Source: DASSUW01 sp963803335
GTDB taxonomy: Bacteria; Actinomycetota; Thermoleophilia; Solirubrobacterales; Solirubrobacteraceae
Length of the DNA stretch: 64,000 nucleotides
Reading direction: 5' to 3'
Assembly (NCBI GenBank): GCA_963803335.1
Contig: CAWDME010000016.1
Location: forward strand, 124,001-188,000
Part shown: piece by piece, positions 16,048-24,625 of the stretch
How the letters are laid out: each line of letters starts with the position of its first letter
Numbering within the stretch: the first letter of the stretch is position 1
The notes under the pieces: generated by a model
Databases searched by the model: none
Told to the model about the DNA's origin: nothing
What the model saw: only the letters and a program-made list of their open reading frames with translations
Made by a program: the position numbers and the translations under genes

Positions 16048-18360
16048 ATGCGCAGCAGGCGGATTGCCGCGATCGTAGTCGGGATCGCGGGTCTCAGCAC
16101 CGTCGTCGCCGGGGGCGTGCTCGCCGGCTCGAACTCGAGCGACGAGGCGGCGCTGCGGCCGACGCGCAGCGCGCCGGATCGCAGCATCGAGCGGAAGATC
16201 GACAAGCTCGTGTCGAAGATGACCGTCGACGAGAAGCTGCAGCAGGTTCAGCTGCTCTCCGACGGGCAGATCACCGATGCGGACGCGAAGGCCGGAGTCG
16301 GCGGCGTCTTCAGCCTGATCGACCCAGCGAAGATCAACCACTACCAGCACATCGCGGTTGAGCAGTCACGGCTGCACATCCCGATCCTGTTCGCCTACGA
16401 CACGATCCACGGGTACCGGACGATCTTCCCGATCCCGCTGGGCACGGCGAGCAGCTTCGACCCGAAGGTCGCGCAGACCGACGCGACGATCGGCGCGCGC
16501 GAGTCGGCGACGGTGGGGCTCAAGCAGATCTACAGCCCGATGGTCGACGTCTCGCACGAGCCCCGCTGGGGCCGCATCTCCGAGGGCAACGGCGAGGACC
16601 CGTACCTGGGCTCGGCGATGGCGGCCGCACGCGTGAAGGGCGCGCAGGGGCGCGACTACTCGCGCCGCAACAAGGTCGTCACCAGCGTCAAGCACTACGC
16701 CGCCTACGGCCAGCCGGAGGGCGGACGCGACTACAACACCACCGACATGTCCGAGCAGCGGCTGCACAACCTGTACCTGCCGCCGTTCAAGGCCGCGATC
16801 GACGCCGGCGCCGACACGGTGATGTGCTCGTTCAACGCGATCAGCGGCGTGCCGGGCTGCGCGAACCACGAGACGGAGACTGATCTGCTGAAGAAGCAGT
16901 GGGGTTTCGACGGCTTCATCGAGAGCGACTACACGGCGGTCGCCGAACTGCGGGCCTGCCCGCCGAAGAACCCGGACAACGGCCCGTGCGGGCACGGCGT
17001 CGCCGCCGACGGGCCGGACGCCGGGGCGCTCGCGCTCAACGCCGGCACCGATTCGGAGATGGTCAGCACGAACATCCGCGATTACGGCAAGCAGTTGCTC
17101 GCCCAGCATCGGATCTCGATGTCGCGGCTCGACGACGCGGTGCGCCGCATCCTGCGCGTGAAGTTCCGCGCCGGGCTGTTCGACCACCCGTACGTCAACC
17201 AGGCGAAGGCCGTCGACGAGGCGAACTTCGTCACGGCCGCCGACCGCCAGGCCGCCCGCACGGGTGCCGCGCGCTCGACTGTGCTGCTCAAGAACGAGGG
17301 CAATCTCCTGCCGCTCGACCCGGCGAAGAAGACGGCCGTGATCGGGCCGCTGGCCGACAGCGGGCACGACATGATCGGCCCGTGGGGCGGCCACGGACAG
17401 GACGCCGACGCCGTCAGCCTGTTCAAGGGCATCAGCGCGCAGAGCCCGAACGCCACGGTCGAGCCGGGCTGCACGCTCTCGCACGACGACCCGCCGCAGT
17501 ACGACCCGGCGACCGACTGCACGTCCAACGACGGCTTCGCGGCCGCGAAGGCGGCGGCGATGAAGGCCGACCAGGTCGTGCTCGCGCTCGGCGAGACGCG
17601 CGAGATGAGCGGCGAGTCGGCCGCGCGCAGCGTGCTCGACCTGCCGGGTGACCAGGAGGGCCTGATCGACGCGATCAAGTCCACCGGCAAGCCGTTCGTG
17701 ATTGTGCTGTTCAACGGCCGGCCGCTGGTGCTGTCCGACGTCGCGCCGAAGGCGCCGGCGATCCTGGAGGCGTGGTTCGGCGGCGTCGAGGCCGGCAACG
17801 CGGTCGCCGACGTCGTGTTCGGCAAGGTCAACCCCGGCGGCAAGCTGCCGGTGTCGTTCCCGCAGCGCGTCGGTCAGATCCCGATCTACTACAACCACGA
17901 GCCGGCCGGGCGGCCGTGCGACGTCACGCAGAAGTGGAACGCGCGCTACCGCGACCTGCCGACGTGCGCGCCGCTGTACCCGTTCGGGTTCGGCCTCAGC
18001 TACACGAAGTTCGACGTGTCGAACCTGAAGCTGAGCTCGACGCGCGTGTCGCGGCGAGGCACCGTGACCGCGTCGGTCCACATCACGAACACCGGCGGCC
18101 GCAAGGGCGACGATGTCGTGCAGCTGTACATCCACGACCCGGTGGCGAGCATCTCGCAGCCCGTGCGGCGCCTGCGCGGCTTCGAACGCGTGACGCTCGC
18201 TCCCGGTGAGAAGAAGACCGTGCGGTTCCACCTCGACGCGTCGGACTTCGGCTTCTACGACAACAGCGGGCGCTTCGTCGTCGAGCCGGGGCAGATCGAC
18301 GTCTACGCGGGGGACAGCTCGGAGGCGACGCTGACGCAGTCGTTCACGGTGACTCAGTAG
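16048..18360 (+). CDS. secreted GH3 beta-glucosidase (BglX-like)
   Basis: 770 residues from ATG 16048, preceded by GAGGGAGGA. A basic signal peptide (MRSRRIAAIVVGIAGLST onward) exports it. The GH3 N-terminal barrel carries FAYDTIHGYRTIFPIPLG, VDVSHEPRWGRISEGNGEDP and KHYAAYGQPEGGRDYN, with the nucleophile Asp294 in GFIESDYTA. The GH3 C-terminal domain (about 400-600) and a fibronectin-III-like domain (RLRGFERVTLAPGEKKTVRF, near the end) complete the BglX architecture. It should release terminal beta-glucose from oligosaccharides outside the cell. Its 3' end overlaps the convergent HD-GYP gene by 7 bases. Confidence 0.93.
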   Translation: MRSRRIAAIVVGIAGLSTVVAGGVLAGSNSSDEAALRPTRSAPDRSIERKIDKLVSKMTVDEKLQQVQLLSDGQITDADAKAGVGGVFSLIDPAKINHYQHIAVEQSRLHIPILFAYDTIHGYRTIFPIPLGTASSFDPKVAQTDATIGARESATVGLKQIYSPMVDVSHEPRWGRISEGNGEDPYLGSAMAAARVKGAQGRDYSRRNKVVTSVKHYAAYGQPEGGRDYNTTDMSEQRLHNLYLPPFKAAIDAGADTVMCSFNAISGVPGCANHETETDLLKKQWGFDGFIESDYTAVAELRACPPKNPDNGPCGHGVAADGPDAGALALNAGTDSEMVSTNIRDYGKQLLAQHRISMSRLDDAVRRILRVKFRAGLFDHPYVNQAKAVDEANFVTAADRQAARTGAARSTVLLKNEGNLLPLDPAKKTAVIGPLADSGHDMIGPWGGHGQDADAVSLFKGISAQSPNATVEPGCTLSHDDPPQYDPATDCTSNDGFAAAKAAAMKADQVVLALGETREMSGESAARSVLDLPGDQEGLIDAIKSTGKPFVIVLFNGRPLVLSDVAPKAPAILEAWFGGVEAGNAVADVVFGKVNPGGKLPVSFPQRVGQIPIYYNHEPAGRPCDVTQKWNARYRDLPTCAPLYPFGFGLSYTKFDVSNLKLSSTRVSRRGTVTASVHITNTGGRKGDDVVQLYIHDPVASISQPVRRLRGFERVTLAPGEKKTVRFHLDASDFGFYDNSGRFVVEPGQIDVYAGDSSEATLTQSFTVTQ

Positions 18361-19664
18361 ACGACCAGCTCGAGTGCCCGGAAGGCATCCGGGTCGAGCC
18401 GGGCGGGCACGTCCAGGCGGATGAGGTCGAGAGCGTCCTCATCCGCCAGGGCGGCCCGATACGGGCGCTCCGAGGTGAGCGCCTCGTAGACGTCGGCCAC
18501 CGCGAGCACGCGCATCGGCACCGTCAGGTCGGCGGCGGTCAGCCCGCGCGGGTACCCGCCGCCGTCCAGGCGCTCGTGGTGCGCGCCGGCGATCGGCGCC
18601 AGGTCGCGGAAGCAGCTCACCCGTTCGAGCACCCACTGGCTGAACAGCGGATGCTCCTTGACGCGCTCGTACTCGGCGGTCGTGAGCTCGTCCGGCTTGT
18701 CGAGGATCCGGTTGGACACGGCGAGCTTGCCGATGTCGTGCAGGAGCGCGGCGCGCCGCAGGTCGCCGAGCTCGAGCTCGTCGAGGCCGAGGACGGCCCC
18801 GATGTTGGTCGCAACGAGGCTCGTCCGGTCCGAGTGCTGGTAGGTCCACGGCGACTTGGCGTCGACGATCGCGGCGAACGCGGTGGCAAGCTGGAGCTGG
18901 GCCGCCTCGTCGACGGCCAGCGCGTGGTCGGCGGGCTCCCACGACGCAACGTCGGGCTCCCCCAGCGTGCCCCAGAAGGGGTTGTCGGCGCGGACGCCCT
19001 CGAGCGCGGCGACCAGGGCGGGGTCGAACCAGCGGCCGGCGCGCCGCTCGGCGACCTCGTAGGCGCCGTCGACCCCGGTCTCGGTGAAGAAGATCTCGAC
19101 GGTCTGGGCGAGGCAGAGGATGCGGCCGAGCAGCGGGATCTCCTCGCCGGCCATGCCCTGCGGCTGCCCGCGGCCGTCCCAGTGCTCGTCGAGCGTGCGG
19201 ATCGCTTCGGCCGTGCGGTCGGACAGGCCGACCATGCGCGCGATCTCGGCGCCGCGGCCGCAGCGCGCCTGCATCAGCGAGCGTGTGACCTCGCCCTCGT
19301 CCTTGATCGCGAGCAGGCGGTCGATCCGCGCCCGTGGTGACTTCCCGGGCGCGACCGTGCGCACCGACCACACGAACGCGGAGAACGGGCTCGCCCAGTC
19401 CACGCGCTTGGCGGTCCGCTTGGCGTCATGGTCGTCGGCGCCGAACAGCGCCGCCATGCGGGCGGCGTTGGCGGTGCAGCCGGCGTCCTTGAGCAGGAGC
19501 GCGTAGAAGAGGTCGCTGCGGGCGGCGGCGCTGAGCTCAAGCTGGTCGGCGAGCCGCATGCCGATCACGCAGGAGCGGGCGGCGTGCCCGGGCGGCTCGC
19601 CCTCGGTGAGATCGAGCGCGTAGGAGAGCGCTCCGACGACCTCCGAGAGGAGGACGGTGCTCAG
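18354..19664 (-). CDS. HD-GYP domain protein, probable CTG start
   Basis: The first ATG/GTG/TTG available is GTG 19568, but the frame upstream of it encodes LSEVVGALSYALDLTEGEPP and HAARSC, which I recognise as the conserved opening of this HD-GYP subgroup. No ATG, GTG or TTG exists between that and the TAA of erpA (19680-19682); CTG at 19664 is the only reasonable initiator, giving 436 residues. The HD-GYP domain has HDIGKLAVSNRILDKP, then HHERLDGGGYPRGL, then DVYEALTSERPYR. Such proteins hydrolyse cyclic di-GMP or related signals. It lies 15 bases downstream of erpA in the same frame. Confidence 0.85.
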   Translation of the reverse strand: MSTVLLSEVVGALSYALDLTEGEPPGHAARSCVIGMRLADQLELSAAARSDLFYALLLKDAGCTANAARMAALFGADDHDAKRTAKRVDWASPFSAFVWSVRTVAPGKSPRARIDRLLAIKDEGEVTRSLMQARCGRGAEIARMVGLSDRTAEAIRTLDEHWDGRGQPQGMAGEEIPLLGRILCLAQTVEIFFTETGVDGAYEVAERRAGRWFDPALVAALEGVRADNPFWGTLGEPDVASWEPADHALAVDEAAQLQLATAFAAIVDAKSPWTYQHSDRTSLVATNIGAVLGLDELELGDLRRAALLHDIGKLAVSNRILDKPDELTTAEYERVKEHPLFSQWVLERVSCFRDLAPIAGAHHERLDGGGYPRGLTAADLTVPMRVLAVADVYEALTSERPYRAALADEDALDLIRLDVPARLDPDAFRALELVVY

Positions 19665-19679
19665 CGCTGCCCCGGGGCT

Positions 19680-20033
19680 TTAGACCGCGGAGACCTCTTC
19701 CTCGTCCGCGACGCGGAACGAGGAGCCGCAACCACACGCGGCGATGACGTTCGGGTTCTCGACCTTGAAGCCGGCGCCCTGGAGGCCCTCGACGTAGTCC
19801 ACAACGGCGCCGCGGACGTAGGGCAGGCTGGGGCCGTCGACCAGGATCCGCAGACCGTGGTCCTCGAACACCTCGTCGCCGTCACGCTGCGTGTCGAACG
19901 CGAGCGCATACTGGAAGCCAGAGCAGCCGCCCCCGCGGACACCGACGCGCAGGCCGGCGGTCTGGATCTCGGCACCCTGGGAGGCCAGGAACTCCTGCAC
20001 CTTCTCGGCGCCCTTTTCGGTGAAGGTGATCAT
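19680..20033 (-). CDS. erpA: iron-sulfur cluster insertion protein (ErpA/IscA type)
   Basis: 117 residues. HesB/IscA fold with the three cluster-ligand cysteines: GGGCSGFQY (near residue 37) and ACGCGSSF (near residue 101). A-type carriers deliver Fe-S clusters to apoproteins. It is divergent from a BolA gene and a CGFS glutaredoxin gene, both of which belong to the same cluster-trafficking network, so the locus forms a functional unit. The 38-base gap contains TATTCT (minus) about 10 bases before the ATG. The HD-GYP gene follows downstream. Confidence 0.9.
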   Translation of the reverse strand: MITFTEKGAEKVQEFLASQGAEIQTAGLRVGVRGGGCSGFQYALAFDTQRDGDEVFEDHGLRILVDGPSLPYVRGAVVDYVEGLQGAGFKVENPNVIAACGCGSSFRVADEEEVSAV

Positions 20034-20057
20034 CGCTTCAGAAAGAATAGCGCCCGC

Positions 20058-20063
20058 TACTCT
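20058..20063 (+). promoter_or_regulatory. -10 box, leaderless promoter of bolA-grx operon
   Basis: TACTCT, 8 bases before GTG 20072. It lies in the 38-base gap shared with the divergent erpA gene, so both directions are fired from nearly the same place. Confidence 0.4.
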
Positions 20064-20071
20064 CTGTGTTC

Positions 20072-20299
20072 GTGCCGAGCACCGAAGAGCTCAAGGACCG
20101 CATCGAGGCCGCGATCCCTGGCGCCCGCGCCGAGGTGACCGATCTCACCGGCGGCGGGGACCACTTCCGCGCCAGCGTGGCCGCTCCCGAGTTCGCCGGC
20201 ATGAGCCGGATCGAGCAGCACCGCCGCGTGTACGCGGTGTTCGGGCCCGAGATCGGCGGGCCGATCCACGCGCTGTCCCTCGAAACGCGAGCGGAGTGA
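20072..20299 (+). CDS. BolA family protein
   Basis: 75 residues from GTG 20072 (GTG 20066 would add two residues; the -10 box spacing favours 20072). The BolA fold is clear: ELKDRIEAAIPGARAEVTDLTGGGDHFRASV, then RIEQHRRVYAVFGPEI and HALSLET, with the HRRVY-type helix and the invariant His. BolA proteins bind [2Fe-2S] clusters jointly with monothiol glutaredoxins, and such a glutaredoxin is encoded directly downstream, one base after the stop. Confidence 0.9.
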   Translation: MPSTEELKDRIEAAIPGARAEVTDLTGGGDHFRASVAAPEFAGMSRIEQHRRVYAVFGPEIGGPIHALSLETRAE

Positions 20300-20300
20300 G

Positions 20301-20711
20301 ATGAGCGAGACCACTGAGAACCCCATCCGCGAGGCGATCGCCGAGGCGATCCGCGACCACGAGGTCATCCTCTTCATGAAGGGCACCCCCGAGCGCCCCG
20401 CGTGCGGCTTCTCCGCGCGCACCGTGGCCGCCCTGGAGGCGACCGGCGCGCCGTTCGCGGCCGTCGACATCCTCCCGGATCCGCGGATCCGGGCGGAGCT
20501 GTCCGCCCTCTCGAACTGGCCGACCATCCCCCAGCTGTTCGTCAAGGGCGAGCTGGTGGGCGGCTGCGACATCGTGGTCGAGATGTACGAGAGCGGCGAG
20601 CTGGCCGACACCCTCGGCATACAGCCGCCCGCTGAGGCGCCGGAGCACGCGCCAGCCGGCAACGAGCCGGGCGCGCCGCCGCTTCAGATCCAGAACAACC
20701 TCGACTCCTAG
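20301..20711 (+). CDS. grxD: monothiol CGFS glutaredoxin (Grx4 type)
   Basis: 136 residues from ATG 20301. Active-site motif PACGFSART with Cys35, upstream KGTPE and downstream WPTIPQLFVKGELVGGCDIV (the glutathione-binding TIP and GGCD motifs), the full Grx4 signature. It has a disordered C-terminal tail of about 30 residues (PPAEAPEHAPAGNEPGA). CGFS glutaredoxins carry glutathione-ligated [2Fe-2S] clusters and partner with BolA. The gene is uncommon in actinobacteria, many of which use mycothiol rather than glutathione. A double hairpin follows the stop. Confidence 0.92.
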   Translation: MSETTENPIREAIAEAIRDHEVILFMKGTPERPACGFSARTVAALEATGAPFAAVDILPDPRIRAELSALSNWPTIPQLFVKGELVGGCDIVVEMYESGELADTLGIQPPAEAPEHAPAGNEPGAPPLQIQNNLDS

Positions 20712-20719
20712 AGCCTCGG

Positions 20720-20760
20720 TGCCGCCGGCGAACGGCGGCATTGAGGGAGTGGCCCTCCCT
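20720..20760. terminator. tandem hairpins between convergent genes
   Basis: Stem 1 TGCCGCC / GGCGGCA (20720-20726, 20734-20740) with a 7-base loop; stem 2 AGGGAG / CTCCCT (20744-20749, 20755-20760) with a 5-base loop. They lie between the ends of the glutaredoxin gene and the convergent GH114-like gene, so bidirectional termination is likely. Confidence 0.5.
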
Positions 20761-20782
20761 ACATGCGCAGTTCGCCGGCGCC

Positions 20783-21481
20783 TCAGCAGCGCCCGAAGCG
20801 ATAGCCCGGCGCGTCCGGCGGCGAGACGTCCACGTCGCGCAGCACCACGGAGCGAAAGACGCGGCACGTGCGGCGCATGTCGCGCCGGCGGTACTCGATC
20901 GCGAGCACGTGCTGGCCGTACATGCGCTTGTAGCGCCCGCACTCGCGCCACCGCCCGCACTCCTCGGCGATCGCGAAGTCGAACCCGATCCGCGGGCCGT
21001 TGAGCTCGACGGTGTTCTTCTGCGCGGCCGCCAGGCCGTGCCGGTGCGCGGCGCGGATCAGCCGCTTCGCGTAGGCGACAGAATCGGCGCGGTTGAACGG
21101 CGCGGTCGGGTAGCGGGTCCAGGAGTCGAGGTTGTCGTACTCGACCGCGCGGAAGCCCTTGGCGGCGCAGCGGCGCAGGCGCCGCTCTACGTGCCGCACC
21201 GCCCGCGCCCGCCGTGCTCCCGTCGAGATGTCGATCGCGAACTCGCCCGGCCAGTCCGGGTCCTCCAGCGGCAGGACGAGCGAGGGCGGCCAGTGCTCTC
21301 CCGGCTGCGACTGGAACGCGTTCACGTAACAGACCGCGTACGAGCCGGCCGGCTTGTCGCGCCAGTCGCGCGAGACGACGGAGACGCCCGCCGGGAGCGG
21401 GTAGCCGCCGCCGATCTGGTAGTCGAACCCCGCGCCGACCGGCGGCAGCGCCACGACGAGAGCGAGAAGGGCCGCGATCAT
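20783..21481 (-). CDS. secreted GH114-like (endo-alpha-1,4-polygalactosaminidase type) protein
   Basis: 232 residues with an N-terminal signal peptide (MIAALLALVVALPPVGA). The domain shows the GH114 pattern: FDYQIGG at the mature start, AVCYVNAF, DISTG, then AVEYDNLDSW and FDFAIAEECGRW with the acidic residues expected at the ends of barrel strands. GH114 enzymes cleave polygalactosamine, an exopolysaccharide component, outside the cell. It lies 40 bases downstream of an amino acid permease gene and may be the last gene of that transcript. Confidence 0.8.
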   Translation of the reverse strand: MIAALLALVVALPPVGAGFDYQIGGGYPLPAGVSVVSRDWRDKPAGSYAVCYVNAFQSQPGEHWPPSLVLPLEDPDWPGEFAIDISTGARRARAVRHVERRLRRCAAKGFRAVEYDNLDSWTRYPTAPFNRADSVAYAKRLIRAAHRHGLAAAQKNTVELNGPRIGFDFAIAEECGRWRECGRYKRMYGQHVLAIEYRRRDMRRTCRVFRSVVLRDVDVSPPDAPGYRFGRC

Positions 21482-21521
21482 GCCGCGCCGGGGCGAGGCA
21501 GGTCCGGGAGTGCCGAGCGGA

Positions 21522-22895
21522 TCAGGTCGTGGAGGCGGACGAGGTCCGCTGTCTGCTGGGCGTCCGCGATGGCTGGAGGCTACGCCCCCACGCGGCGAGC
21601 AGCACGACCGCGAGGCTGCCGAGGCTCCACCACAGCTGGTCGCGCACGTCGTCCACGAATGCCATCGATCCGATCACGACCACGATCGCGGCGATCACGA
21701 CCCACGTCAGGAACGGGTAGCCCCACATGCGCACCTTCAGCTTCTCGGGGTCCTCCCGCTCGAGCCGCGCGCGCATCCGCAGCTGCGATGCCGCGATCAG
21801 CAGGTACACGAAGAGCGCCACCGCGCCGGACGAGTTCACGAGCCAGAGGAAGATCGTCTCCGGCCACACGGCGGCGAAGATCACCGAGACGTAGCCGACG
21901 ACGGTCGCGAGCAGGATCGCCCGCGCGGGCACGCCGCGCGAGTTGATCTTCACCGTCCACTGCGGGGCGTCGCCGCGCTTGGCGAGCGCGAACATCATCC
22001 GCGACGCGACATAGATGCCGGAGTTCAGGCACGACAGCACGGCGGTGAGCACGATCGCGTTCATCACATCGGCCGCGCCCGGGATGCCGATCTCGTCCAG
22101 CGCCGCGACGAACGGCGACTCGCCGAGCTTGGTGCTGTCCCACGGCAGGATCGAGACGATCAGGAAGATCGACAGCACGTAGAAGACGAGCACGCGCCCG
22201 ATCACCGAGTTCGTGGCCTTGGTGACCGCCCGCTCGGGCTCCTCCGACTCGGCGGCCGCGATCGTCGCGATCTCGGCGCCGACGAAGGCGAAGATCACGA
22301 TCACGACGCCGGTCAGCACCTTGCCCATGCCCTCGGGCGCGAAGCCGTCGCTCGTGAGGTGCGAGAAGCCGACGTCGCTCCCGGTCAACCCGAGCGCGAA
22401 CACGAGCGCCAGCAGGATGAAGGCGACGATCGCGGCGACCTTGATCGACGCGAACCAGAACTCGAACTCGCCGTACGAGCGGACCGACCAGAGGTTGGTC
22501 AGCGTCAGCAGCATCATCAGCACGAGGCTCGAGGCCCAGATCGGGATGTCGACCCAGCGCTGGATGATCTCGGCGCCGGCCACGGCCTCGACCGCGAGCA
22601 CGATCACCCAGAACCACCAGTACAGCCACCCGGTCGTGAAGCCCGCCCAGTTGCCCAACGACAGCCGCGCGTAGTCGGCGAACGACCCGGTGCTCGGGTT
22701 GGCGACCGCCATCTCGCCGAGCATCCGCATCACCAGCACCACGAGGACTCCCGCGATCAGGTACGAGAGCACCGCCGCAGGCCCGGTCTGGTTGATCACC
22801 ACGCCCGAGCCGACGAACAGCCCGGCGCCGATCACGCCACCCAGCGCGATCATCGTCACGTGCCGGCGCTTGAGGCCGGTCTGTAGCCCGTCCAT
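21522..22895 (-). CDS. APC-family amino acid permease
   Basis: 457 residues with about twelve membrane helices. The N-terminal MIALGGVIGAGLFVGSG is the APC-family first-helix signature (the GxGIG-like unwound segment that binds the amino acid backbone), and GFTTGWLYWWFWVIVLAVEA is typical of the GabP/AnsP/AroP group. Substrate is not decidable. The basic/acidic loop REDPEKLKVRMWGYPF near the C-terminus is common in this group. The start lies 24 bases after the ABC permease stop, so it may be cotranscribed with the exporter. Confidence 0.92.
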   Translation of the reverse strand: MDGLQTGLKRRHVTMIALGGVIGAGLFVGSGVVINQTGPAAVLSYLIAGVLVVLVMRMLGEMAVANPSTGSFADYARLSLGNWAGFTTGWLYWWFWVIVLAVEAVAGAEIIQRWVDIPIWASSLVLMMLLTLTNLWSVRSYGEFEFWFASIKVAAIVAFILLALVFALGLTGSDVGFSHLTSDGFAPEGMGKVLTGVVIVIFAFVGAEIATIAAAESEEPERAVTKATNSVIGRVLVFYVLSIFLIVSILPWDSTKLGESPFVAALDEIGIPGAADVMNAIVLTAVLSCLNSGIYVASRMMFALAKRGDAPQWTVKINSRGVPARAILLATVVGYVSVIFAAVWPETIFLWLVNSSGAVALFVYLLIAASQLRMRARLEREDPEKLKVRMWGYPFLTWVVIAAIVVVIGSMAFVDDVRDQLWWSLGSLAVVLLAAWGRSLQPSRTPSRQRTSSASTT

Positions 22896-22919
22896 GCCTC
22901 CGGCCTACCCGGCTCGGCG

Positions 22920-23774
22920 CTACAAGTCACGCCGCGCGAACGCGGCCGTGGCGGCCGCGCCGACGACCGCCAGGTACGCGACCGTCCACGGCCACAGGCC
23001 GATGCCGGCGGACTCGGCGCCGCCGAACGGCCCGAGATCGATCGCGAGCCGCGTGAAGCCGACGGTGTCGGTCGTCAACTCGGAGAGCGCTGCCTGATAG
23101 AGCGCCTCGAATGGGAGCGCCCAGCTCACCAGGTTCGACACGTCGTCGAGCGTGTTCGAGCCGAGCGCCTCGCCGATCTGCCCGAGCAGCCCGGCCGTCA
23201 GCCCGGCCCCGAAGACCATGAACACGGCGATCCCGTTGGCGGTCGAGGCGAGCACCACCGAGCCGGCGAGCGACAGGGCCGCGATCACCGCCACCGCGAG
23301 CGCGAGCTGGATCGCCGGGGCGATGACGCGATCCGGCCACCAGTCGCTGAACGCCCACGTGATCACCACGGTCGCCAGGAACACGACGATCACGTACGCC
23401 CCGCACACGCCGGCCGCCGCGGCGAAGCGACCGAGCAGGATGGTGCGCCGCCGCACCGGGCGGACGAGCACCGGCTGCAGCAGGCCGCGCTCGGCGTCGC
23501 CCCGGACGGCGCCGAGCGTGAGGAACACCGCGAGGACCGTGCCCAGGAACAGCGTCGCGAACATCGCCAGGCCCTGCACCGTGGCGCCCGCGACCGTGCG
23601 GGCGTCGACGCCCCGGATCGGCTCGTCGAACTGCCCGACGCTGTCGAACAGCTGCCACGCGCCCAGCGCGTAGAGCACGAGGAACGCGAGCGTGAGCAGC
23701 CCGACGACGAGGAACACCCGCCGGCGCACGGATTCGCGCAGCGCGAAGGCGGCGATCAGGCGCACCGCGCTCAC
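22920..23774 (-). CDS. ABC-2 type exporter permease
   Basis: 284 residues from GTG 23774, overlapping the ATPase stop by GTGA. About six membrane helices: the first follows RESVRRRVFLVVGLLTLAFLVLYAL, and there is a large external loop after it (VDARTVAGATVQ). GDAERGLLQPVLVRPVRRRTILLGR is the cytoplasmic coupling helix region of ABC-2 permeases such as NatB/CcmB-like proteins. It forms the membrane half of an exporter with the ATPase encoded just upstream; the cargo is unknown. Confidence 0.88.
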   Translation of the reverse strand: MSAVRLIAAFALRESVRRRVFLVVGLLTLAFLVLYALGAWQLFDSVGQFDEPIRGVDARTVAGATVQGLAMFATLFLGTVLAVFLTLGAVRGDAERGLLQPVLVRPVRRRTILLGRFAAAAGVCGAYVIVVFLATVVITWAFSDWWPDRVIAPAIQLALAVAVIAALSLAGSVVLASTANGIAVFMVFGAGLTAGLLGQIGEALGSNTLDDVSNLVSWALPFEALYQAALSELTTDTVGFTRLAIDLGPFGGAESAGIGLWPWTVAYLAVVGAAATAAFARRDL

Positions 23775-24607
23775 GCCTCGCCGACCGCCTCGAGGTAGGC
23801 GTCTTCGAGCGTGGAGCGCAGGACGCGCACCTCGTAGACGTCCTCGCCCGCGGCGACGATGTCGCGGACGATCGCCGGCGCGTCGTCGCGCGTCGCGTCC
23901 GGGAACGCGCGCGTGCCGTTCGCGGTCTCGACCTCCACGCCGCCGGCGCGGCTGAGCTCCCCCGGTGTGCCGGCGGCGACCACCTCGCCGCGGGCGATGA
24001 TCGCCACGCGATCGCACACGAGCTCGACCTCCGAGAGCAGGTGCGAGTTGAGCAGCACCGCCACGCCCTGGCCGCGCAGGTCCTCGAGCAGCCGCCGCAC
24101 CGTGCGCCGGCCGGCTGGGTCGAGCGCGCTGGTCGGCTCGTCGAGCAGCAACAGGCGCGGGCCGCCGACCATCGCCTGCGCGATGCCGAGCCGCTGCTGC
24201 ATGCCCTTCGACATCGCGCCGACGCGCGTCGCCGCGGCCTCCGGGAGCCCGACCGCGGACAGCAGCCGTGAGCGCTCGTCGGCGCCGCCGTCCGATCCCG
24301 CCAGCCGCTGGTGCATGCCGAGCAGCTCGTCGGCGCTCAGCCAGTCCGGGAAGCGGAACAGCTCGGCGAGGTAGCCGAGCTGCCGGTGCGCCGCGGCCGA
24401 GCCGGCCGGGGCGCCGGCGATCTGCGCCGACCCCGCGGTCGGGCGTACGAGCCCGCACGCGATCTTCACGAGCGTCGACTTCCCGGCGCCGTTCGGCCCC
24501 AGGAGCCCCACCAGCTCGCCCTCGCCGACCTCGAGGCTGACGCCCTTCAGCGCCTGTGTCGAGCCGTACGACTTGTGCAGATCCGCAGCCTGCAACGCCA
24601 ACGTCAT
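23771..24607 (-). CDS. ABC transporter ATP-binding protein (exporter type)
   Basis: 278 residues. Walker A GLLGPNGAGKSTLVKI (near residue 38), signature SKGMQQRLGIAQAM, Walker B RLLLLDEPTSALDP, and switch His in LLNSHLLSEVE. The C-terminal 60 residues form the small accessory domain common in ABC-2 exporters. It pairs with the permease gene overlapping its 3' end. It diverges from mtnA across 18 bases. Confidence 0.92.
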   Translation of the reverse strand: MTLALQAADLHKSYGSTQALKGVSLEVGEGELVGLLGPNGAGKSTLVKIACGLVRPTAGSAQIAGAPAGSAAAHRQLGYLAELFRFPDWLSADELLGMHQRLAGSDGGADERSRLLSAVGLPEAAATRVGAMSKGMQQRLGIAQAMVGGPRLLLLDEPTSALDPAGRRTVRRLLEDLRGQGVAVLLNSHLLSEVELVCDRVAIIARGEVVAAGTPGELSRAGGVEVETANGTRAFPDATRDDAPAIVRDIVAAGEDVYEVRVLRSTLEDAYLEAVGEA

Positions 24608-24611
24608 GGCC

Positions 24612-24617
24612 TAGCAT
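24612..24617 (+). promoter_or_regulatory. -10 box, leaderless promoter of mtnA operon
   Basis: TAGCAT, 8 bases before ATG 24626. It sits in the 18-base gap between the divergent ABC exporter and mtnA operons, so both promoters are packed together. Confidence 0.4.
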
Positions 24618-24625
24618 CGTGCCCG

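Noticed and set aside
19568..20033. Possible ErpA-HD-GYP fusion by stop-codon read-through, since both share a frame across TAA 19680
   Set aside because: A 15-base gap, a CTG start and two independently complete domains explain it more simply; no read-through signal is seen.
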